Shown here: piece by piece, positions 58,550 to 64,000 of the stretch
Layout: each line of letters begins with the position of its first letter
How positions within the stretch are numbered: position 1 is the first letter of the stretch
Origin: Pseudomonas sp. BMS12
Lineage (GTDB): Bacteria > Pseudomonadota > Gammaproteobacteria > Pseudomonadales > Pseudomonadaceae
Direction: 5' to 3'
Length of the DNA stretch: 64,000 bases
NCBI RefSeq assembly: GCF_001592875.1
Contig: NZ_LSOF01000003.1
Coordinates: 169,633 to 233,632 of the forward strand
Program-made: the position numbers and the translations under genes
The notes under the pieces: generated by a model
Seen by the model: only the letters and a program-made list of their open reading frames with translations
What the model was told of the DNA's origin: nothing
The model's database searches: none

Positions 58550-59656
58550 ATGACCACCCTGAACAGCACCCCGCGCGCCGACGGCTTCCGCATGCCCGCC
58601 GAGTGGGAACCCCACAGCCAGACCTGGATGGTCTGGCCCGAGCGCCCGGACAACTGGCGCCTCGGCGGCAAGCCGGCCCAGGCCGCGTTCGCCGCCGTGG
58701 CGCGAGCCATAGCCGAGTTCGAGCCGGTCAGCATCGGCGTCTCCGCCGGGCAATACGAAAACGCCCAGGCGCGCCTCGACCATCCCAACATCCGCCTGCT
58801 GGAAATCAGCACCGACGATGCCTGGGTACGCGACACCGGCCCGACCTTCGTCATCAACAATGCTGGCGAAGTCCGCGGTGTGGACTGGACCTTCAACGCC
58901 TGGGGTGGCTTCAATGGCGGCCTGTACTGGCCCTGGCTGCGCGACGACGAGGTGGCACGCAAGATCCTCCAGGTCGAACGCTGCAAGCGCTACCGCACGG
59001 AAGGTTTCGTGCTGGAAGGCGGCGCCATCCATGTCGACGGCGAAGGCACCCTGATCACCACCGAGGAATGCCTACTTAACCAGAACCGCAACCCGCACCT
59101 GTCCCGCGAGCAGATCGAGACCATGCTGCGCGAGCAGCTGAGCATCGACACGGTGATCTGGCTGCCGGATGGCCTGTACAACGATGAAACCGACGGCCAC
59201 GTCGATAACTTCTGCTGCTACGTGCGCCCTGGTGAAGTGCTGCTGGCCTGGACCGACGATCAGAACGACCCCAACTACTCGCGCTGCCAGGCCGCCATGC
59301 GCGTGCTGGAAGCGGCGCGCGATGCCAAGGGCCGGCAACTGGTGGTGCACAAGATTCCGGTGCCGGCCGCCATCCATGCCACCCAGGAAGAGTGCGATGG
59401 CGTCGATATCGCCGAAGGCGCCCAGGAACGCGAGCCGTCGATCCGCCTGGCCGGCTCCTACGTCAACTTCCTGATCGTCAACGGCGGCATCATCGCGCCG
59501 AAGTTCGACGACCCGATGGACGCCGAGGCCGAAGCCATTCTCGCGCGCCTGTTCCCCGAGCACCGTGTGGTCATGGTGCCGGGCCGCGAGATCCTCCTCG
59601 GCGGCGGCAATATCCACTGCATCACCCAGCAGCAGCCGGCGCCGCAAGGGCGCTAA
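58550..59656 (+). CDS. aguA: Agmatine deiminase
   Basis: 368 residues. Pentein fold with catalytic Cys357 in [12 protein letters not shown] near the C-terminus; [28 protein letters not shown] and [11 protein letters not shown] carry the Asp/Glu/His of the site. Turns agmatine into N-carbamoylputrescine and ammonia, feeding AguB. Order aguR-aguB-aguA matches P. aeruginosa. Confidence 0.96.
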   Translation: MTTLNSTPRADGFRMPAEWEPHSQTWMVWPERPDNWRLGGKPAQAAFAAVARAIAEFEPVSIGVSAGQYENAQARLDHPNIRLLEISTDDAWVRDTGPTFVINNAGEVRGVDWTFNAWGGFNGGLYWPWLRDDEVARKILQVERCKRYRTEGFVLEGGAIHVDGEGTLITTEECLLNQNRNPHLSREQIETMLREQLSIDTVIWLPDGLYNDETDGHVDNFCCYVRPGEVLLAWTDDQNDPNYSRCQAAMRVLEAARDAKGRQLVVHKIPVPAAIHATQEECDGVDIAEGAQEREPSIRLAGSYVNFLIVNGGIIAPKFDDPMDAEAEAILARLFPEHRVVMVPGREILLGGGNIHCITQQQPAPQGR

Positions 59657-59667
59657 TCGTGCGCAAT

Positions 59668-59697
59668 GAAAAAGCCCGCCAATCGGCGGGCTTTTTC
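59668..59697. terminator. aguA terminator
   Basis: GAAAAAGCCCGCC-AATC-GGCGGGCTTTTTC: A-run, GC stem, T-run. Symmetric, so it may act on both strands. Confidence 0.88.
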
Positions 59698-59706
59698 ATG
59701 GTCGTC

Positions 59707-59790
59707 GTGGGAGCGGTTGGGCGGCACTCCGCTTTAGCCGCGAATGTGAAGTCCATGCGAATCATCTTTCGCGGCTGAAGCCGCTCCCAC
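59707..59790. repeat. REPIN with an internal insertion in the left arm
   Basis: Right arm TCGCGGCTGAAG/CCGCTCCCAC (59769-59790) is a standard REP. The left arm starts GTGGGAGCGG and ends TTTAGCCGCGA (59707-59743), but about 16 bases (TTGGGCGGCACTCCGC) sit where the normal element has one C. The pair flanks a short AT-rich spacer between converging genes. Confidence 0.75.
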
Positions 59791-59843
59791 CAGAGCCGAG
59801 CCGCAGACCAGCCCCACCCTGGCAGCCTGGGCACACCGCCGCA

Positions 59844-61163
59844 TCAGTCGTCCTGAAAGGCCTGGGTGAACTGGCCGATGGCATCCACCACCCGCTGTGC
59901 CTCGTCGCGGATCTCCAGCATCACCTCGCCAGCCTGGTTGGCCAGGCGTACGCCTTCCTCGACCTTGGCCTGGCTGCCGCCCATGCCGCTCACCGCGCGC
60001 TGGGCCAGATCCTGGTTCTGCTGCACCACGTCGTTGATCTCCAGGGTCGCCTGGCTGGTGCGCGCTGCCAGGTTGCGCACCTCGTCGGCCACCACGGCGA
60101 AGCCCCGCCCCTGCTCGCCGGCACGCGCCGCCTCAATGGCCGCGTTGAGCGCCAGCAGGTTGGTCTGCTCGGCAATGCCACGAATCACCTGGACGATGCT
60201 GCTGATACGCTCGGACTGATTGTTCAAGGCATTGATCTGCTCGGACACCTGGCTCAGCTCGTCGGCAATGCCGCGCACAACCTGCACCGTTTCCTCCACC
60301 GTACCGGCGCCCTTGATCGCACTCTCATCGGTCTCGCGGGCACTGTCGAAGGCCAGCTGCGCCGCCGCCGACTCCGCCTCGCGATGCTCGACCTGGCTGG
60401 TGATATCGCTGGCGAACTTGACCACGCCACTGAGCCGACCGTTGGCGTCGTACAGGGGGTTGTAGGTGGCCCGCAGCCAGACCACCCGGCCATCCTTGGC
60501 GATGCGCTTGAAGCGGTCGGAGATGAACTCGCCCTGGTTCAGACGCTGCCAGAAGCGTCGATAGCCATCGCTGTTCGCCTCCTGCGGATCGCAGAACATG
60601 CGGTGATGCTGGCCACGGATTTCCTCCAGGCGATAGCCCATGGTCTGCAGGAAATTGTCGTTGGCCGTGCGCACGTCACCCTCGGGGCTGAACTCGATCA
60701 CCGCCATGGAACGGCTGATGGCATTGAGCATGCTGCCGTGCTGATGCTCGGCCTCGATCTGCCGGGTGATGTCGGTAGCCACCTTGACCACTCGGGCGAC
60801 CCGGCCATCGGCGCCCTGGACCGGCAGGTAGCTGGCTTCCAGCCAGACCTCGCGCCCGCCCTTGGCCAGGCGCATGAAGCGGTCACTGAAGCTCTCGCCG
60901 GCGGCCAGCCGCTGCCAGAAACGCGCGTATTCGGGGCTGGACAGTAGATTCGGCGGGCAGAACATACGGTGATGCTGCCCGCGGATTTCTTCCAGGCTGT
61001 AGCCCATGGTCGTGAGAAATGGCGGGTTGGCGTCGAGTATCTCGCCCTGCGGACTGAACTCGATCAGGGCCATGCTCCTGCGGATGGCAGAGAGCATCTG
61101 CTCGCTGGCAAACAGCTGCGACTGGCACTGCAACAGCTCACTACGCAATGAAGATCCGAACAT
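59844..61163 (-). CDS. bdlA: Soluble PAS-PAS methyl-accepting chemotaxis protein, BdlA-like
   Basis: 439 residues without transmembrane segments. PAS1 (about 24-135) and PAS2 (about 146-258) are near-duplicates (both have [17 protein letters not shown] and RFWQRL), followed by an MCP signalling domain (about 265-439) with the hairpin tip [20 protein letters not shown]. This layout equals P. aeruginosa BdlA, which controls biofilm dispersion and links to c-di-GMP. There bdlA lies next to gbuR; here it lies 41 kb away. The gene name rests on architecture; aerotaxis-type relatives exist. Confidence 0.82.
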   Translation of the reverse strand: MFGSSLRSELLQCQSQLFASEQMLSAIRRSMALIEFSPQGEILDANPPFLTTMGYSLEEIRGQHHRMFCPPNLLSSPEYARFWQRLAAGESFSDRFMRLAKGGREVWLEASYLPVQGADGRVARVVKVATDITRQIEAEHQHGSMLNAISRSMAVIEFSPEGDVRTANDNFLQTMGYRLEEIRGQHHRMFCDPQEANSDGYRRFWQRLNQGEFISDRFKRIAKDGRVVWLRATYNPLYDANGRLSGVVKFASDITSQVEHREAESAAAQLAFDSARETDESAIKGAGTVEETVQVVRGIADELSQVSEQINALNNQSERISSIVQVIRGIAEQTNLLALNAAIEAARAGEQGRGFAVVADEVRNLAARTSQATLEINDVVQQNQDLAQRAVSGMGGSQAKVEEGVRLANQAGEVMLEIRDEAQRVVDAIGQFTQAFQDD

Positions 61164-61310
61164 GTTTACCTCGCCATCCAGGTTGGTCTGGTGCGGCTCG
61201 CGATCAGCCAGGCGCTACCCTTTCCCAGCTATCGGTCAGGCACGATATTTCTTGATACATCTGACAGCGTAGCGGGCGACACCAAAAATGCAGGTACACC
61301 CGTACCAACA

Positions 61311-61336
61311 ACAAGCCCGCCAGATGGCGGGCTTGT
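61311..61336 (-). terminator. Hairpin after the proline-rich protein gene
   Basis: ACAAGCCCGCC-AGAT-GGCGGGCTTGT, eleven paired bases. The minus-strand run after it (TGTTGGTAC) is only partly T-rich, so termination may be incomplete. Confidence 0.5.
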
Positions 61337-61349
61337 GCATGGCCTGAAC

Positions 61350-62699
61350 TCAGGGCGCTGACTTCAACTGCAGTGCGGGTTGCGGCGGCTGCGGTTCGGC
61401 GGCCTTGATCTGCAGGCTCGGCTTGGGCGGCTCGGGCTGCGGTTGCGGGGCTTGCAACTTCAGCGTCGGCTTGGGCGGTTGCGGCTGGTTGGCCTTGATG
61501 CCCAGCGGAGCCTTGGGCGGCTCCGGCTTGACCGCATCCATCTGCAGCTTGTTGCCGTTACCGCCGACATCGACGTTGAGGGTGCTGGTGCACAGCACTT
61601 CCACATTCACCACGCTGGACTGCTTCTTGTTCGGCGCAACTACATGGAAGCGGTAGCTGCGCTTGACCAGGGTGCCCTGAGGGGTATTGGCCTTGAAGCC
61701 ACCGATTTCCTGTTGCTGCGGCTTGGCCTGGAAGCCGCCGATACCCTGCTGTTGCGGTTTGCTCTCGGGCTTGAGCACGACTTTCTGGTTGATCACCCGC
61801 ACGCTCTGCTCGCCGACCTGGCCCGGCAGGTTGCTGGTCAGCTGCAACGCCGCGCCTTTACCGCCAACCTCTTCCAGCCAGTACTTGATCTGGCCGCCTC
61901 CAACGCCCTTGATGGTGGCCTTCAGGTTCACTTCCAGCGGGCACACGCCCTTGCTCTTGGCCGGCTGCGCCTCCAGCTGCACCTCGGTGACCTGGAAACC
62001 GGCAGCCAGACCCTGCGGCCCCTTGGGTGGGTCGACCTGATCGGCGATGGCCGGGTTGCCCAGGCACTGGATGGTTACCGGGTTCTTCTCGTCCCACAGG
62101 TGGTACTGGTGGCTGCTCGGTGGCCGCGAGGTGTGCGGGCCGCCGCCCAGCTGGTAGAAGCCGGCCATGCGCAGCGGGCTGTCGATCTTGACGTTGAAGC
62201 CCTGGCGCAGCACCTGGTTGAGGGTCTTGCCCTGCTTCAGGCGGTTTTGTTTCTCGAAGCCGCAGTAGGTGGCGATATTGGCCCCGGGGATACCGTCGCC
62301 GACCAGCTTGGCGAACGGCAGGTTGACGTTCAGATAACCGCTGGCGGCCTGCACCTGGGCGGCGCTCAGGTCGAACATCTGCGAATTGTCGTAGTGCATC
62401 TCGCCATTCTTGGGAATCTTCGCCTCGCCCACATAGATGCGTGCCCAGGGCTTGTTCGGCTGCATCTTCCACTGGTGGGTGTACTTGAAGCGCATCTTCA
62501 CCGTGCTGCTGGGCACCACCGCCCACTCGCCTTTCTGGTCCAGCTTGACCTGCAGAGTGTGCGACTGCCCGGCATTCGGCTCGGCCTTGATGGTGGCGGT
62601 AACCGCAGGGTTGTCGTCGACGGCCAGGGCGGCGCCGCTGGCCAGCAGCAGGGCCAGGCCGAGGTTGCTGAGGGTGAAGCCGGAGTTGAACGCTTTCAT
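61350..62699 (-). CDS. Secreted protein with proline-rich repeat tail, function unknown
   Basis: 449 residues. Signal peptide (cleavage near GAALAVDD, about 26). Region 30-300 looks globular with paired Cys (Cys146, Cys212, Cys253 and Cys370 in VEVLC) consistent with disulphides. Two direct repeats KPQQQxIGGFxA at 314-325 and 326-337. The C-terminal 56 residues are four units of PPK(A/P)xLxIKAxxPQ type (394-449), rich in Pro, Lys and Gln. Such a tail may span or bind the cell wall or a partner; no family recognised. On the same strand as the subtilase gene, 123 bases downstream of it. Confidence 0.75.
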   Translation of the reverse strand: MKAFNSGFTLSNLGLALLLASGAALAVDDNPAVTATIKAEPNAGQSHTLQVKLDQKGEWAVVPSSTVKMRFKYTHQWKMQPNKPWARIYVGEAKIPKNGEMHYDNSQMFDLSAAQVQAASGYLNVNLPFAKLVGDGIPGANIATYCGFEKQNRLKQGKTLNQVLRQGFNVKIDSPLRMAGFYQLGGGPHTSRPPSSHQYHLWDEKNPVTIQCLGNPAIADQVDPPKGPQGLAAGFQVTEVQLEAQPAKSKGVCPLEVNLKATIKGVGGGQIKYWLEEVGGKGAALQLTSNLPGQVGEQSVRVINQKVVLKPESKPQQQGIGGFQAKPQQQEIGGFKANTPQGTLVKRSYRFHVVAPNKKQSSVVNVEVLCTSTLNVDVGGNGNKLQMDAVKPEPPKAPLGIKANQPQPPKPTLKLQAPQPQPEPPKPSLQIKAAEPQPPQPALQLKSAP

Positions 62700-62822
62700 G
62701 GAGTTGCTCCTCGTGGGGCGTGAGTCATTGCCTTACGCCCCTCTGTCGTCGACTCCCCCGGTGGCGGTTCAAATTATTTTCGGCTGCCTTGAGTAAAGCC
62801 TGCGGCCCACGAACTGCGCGGC

Positions 62823-64000
62823 TCAGCGACAGCCGGGCAGACGCGCCAGGCCGGCGCCGTAGTGTTCGTCGCGGCCGAGCTCGCCAAGGTCGCGCGCCTG
62901 GTCCAGCAATGCCTGCGGAGAAGGCACGAGTGCCAGCGCGGCGCTGACAAAGGGCGCGGCGAAGGAGGTGCCGCTGGCGTAGAAGCCCTGGCCGGCACCG
63001 TCCAGGGTCCAGATGTCTTGCCCCGGCGCGACCAGCGCCAGGTGGCGACCGAAGTTGGACTGGCGCAGGCGGCGCAGGCGCGCATCCACCGCACCCACCG
63101 CCAGCACCTCGGGATAGGCGGCCGGGTACCGCACTCCAGCGCGGCCGTCATTACCGGCGGCGGCGACGAAGTTCAAGCGCCGGCCCAGGCGCTCGAAGAG
63201 CATTGCCAGCAGCTGACTGCGCGAACCGCCGAAGCTGAGGTTGACCGCTTGCGGCGGCGGTTCGAGTGCAGCGACTCGCGCCAGGGCGAGGATGACCCAG
63301 TCCGTACGGGTATGCAGGCCGGCGTCACCGTCCTCGCCGAACACACCGAAGGCATACAGGCGCGCGCCGGGCAGTAGCCCGGCAACCTGCTCATGGCCGA
63401 CCAGTAGGGCCGCCAGCGCGGTGCCGTGGCGCAAGGCATCGACACCGCTGGCGACGTACTGTGCCGGCGGCAGACTCTGGTAGTGCAAATCGGCATCGGC
63501 AAACTCGGCCAGCTCGCTGTTCACCGGGCCATCGAGCATGGCCAGCACCTTGCCCCGACCACAGTCGCTCGTTGCCGGCTGGCCACGCCCCATGGCGCGC
63601 TGGCCCCAGGTGCGCAGCTGCAACTCGGCGGCGTCCGGCTGTGCCAGCGGCCGGTAGCGCAGGTTGAGTTCCTGTTGCCAGTCGGGAAAACGCTGGCGCA
63701 GTTCGCCCTCCAGCTGCTGGGCATCGGCCTCGGCCGGCAGGCGGAACACGCTCAGCACCATGCCCAGGCTGGGCAGTTGCTGGCGGCGCAGAATACGCAG
63801 GCCGAATGGCTGCAGCGCCTGGCGCTGGCGCTCGGCTTCGGCCAGGTCGGCGGCCAGCACCAGCCATTCACGCAACGCTGGCGGCTCATCCGCCGCCACG
63901 CTGGCCGCGCCACCCCACTGCGCTGGCGGCGCCTGCAGCCGTGGTTGATCCAGCAGGCTGCCGGTCTGTCGTGGCGGGGCAACAGTCGGGGCCACGCCAG
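62823..64000 (-). CDS. S8 family (subtilisin-like) serine peptidase, N-terminal end beyond the window
   Basis: At least 390 residues; the frame is open to the window edge and a GTG at 63995 may be internal. The Ser/His/Asp triad is visible, numbered from that GTG: Asp155 in VLAMLDGPVN, His190 in RHGTALAALL, oxyanion Asn282 in AAAGNDG, Ser344 in SGTSFAAP. Residues about 40-130 before the catalytic domain look like an inhibitor-type prodomain (FGLRILRRQQLPSLGMVLSVF). Likely exported, though the signal peptide is not in view. The neighbour downstream is the proline-rich secreted protein, perhaps its substrate or partner. Confidence 0.82.
   Translation of the reverse strand, partial: GVAPTVAPPRQTGSLLDQPRLQAPPAQWGGAASVAADEPPALREWLVLAADLAEAERQRQALQPFGLRILRRQQLPSLGMVLSVFRLPAEADAQQLEGELRQRFPDWQQELNLRYRPLAQPDAAELQLRTWGQRAMGRGQPATSDCGRGKVLAMLDGPVNSELAEFADADLHYQSLPPAQYVASGVDALRHGTALAALLVGHEQVAGLLPGARLYAFGVFGEDGDAGLHTRTDWVILALARVAALEPPPQAVNLSFGGSRSQLLAMLFERLGRRLNFVAAAGNDGRAGVRYPAAYPEVLAVGAVDARLRRLRQSNFGRHLALVAPGQDIWTLDGAGQGFYASGTSFAAPFVSAALALVPSPQALLDQARDLGELGRDEHYGAGLARLPGCR

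Overview
The window reads as the chromosome of a high-GC gammaproteobacterium of the genus Pseudomonas. Gene content, order and protein sequences match that genus closely: a Crc C-terminus, rph-yicC-gmk-rpoZ-spoT, serA beside a D-2-hydroxyglutarate dehydrogenase, rppH-ptsP, and a complete spu/agu polyamine locus. Coding density is very high and no gap exceeds about 280 bases. I see no rRNA, tRNA, CRISPR array, prophage or insertion sequence. Mobile-like DNA is limited to REP-type palindromes at about 25.5 kb and 59.7 kb.

Layout. (1) 0-11.9 kb: end of crc, membrane proteins, rph, yicC, gmk, rpoZ, spoT and ridA (nucleotide, RNA and stringent-response housekeeping), then small genes including a thioredoxin-like protein, an alpha/beta hydrolase and a prolyl-hydroxylase-like 2OG-Fe oxygenase. 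(2) 12.0-18.0 kb: serA divergent from D-2-hydroxyglutarate dehydrogenase, a FAH-family hydrolase, two tandem YjiK-like proteins and a YegP-like protein. (3) 18.1-25.5 kb: a guanidinobutyrate/2-ketoarginine catabolic cluster (LysR regulator, gbuA, two transporters, a ThDP decarboxylase, a metallo-beta-lactamase-fold hydrolase). (4) 25.7-36.3 kb: rpiA, ilvA, two DUF2269 membrane proteins, a coupled pair encoding a radical SAM enzyme and a methylase-nucleotidyltransferase fusion, a HAD phosphatase, rppH, ptsP and a periplasmic FAD oxidoreductase. (5) 36.5-44.4 kb: a three-lipoprotein CsgG/DUF4810/DUF799 operon, an AraC regulator divergent from an AHL-acylase-like Ntn hydrolase, and a DUF5916 outer-membrane protein. 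(6) 44.5-59.7 kb: spuABCDEFGH on the minus strand, divergent from spuI, an orphan polyamine-binding protein, aguR, aguB and aguA. (7) 59.8-64 kb: a BdlA-like soluble chemoreceptor, a secreted proline-rich protein of unknown function and a subtilisin-like protease cut by the window edge.

How it works together. Regions 3 and 6 both feed arginine-derived amines into central metabolism. Agmatine goes through AguA and AguB to putrescine. Putrescine and spermidine enter through SpuDEFGH and are handled by SpuI/SpuB (gamma-glutamylation), SpuC (transamination) and SpuA (hydrolysis). Guanidinobutyrate is cleaved by GbuA to GABA and urea. SerA and D-2-hydroxyglutarate dehydrogenase form a metabolic pair across a shared promoter region.

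Least explained parts: the radical SAM plus methylase-nucleotidyltransferase pair (29.0-31.2 kb), the proline-rich secreted protein with its protease neighbour (61.3-64 kb), and a 39-bp interrupted palindrome between spuA and spuI.
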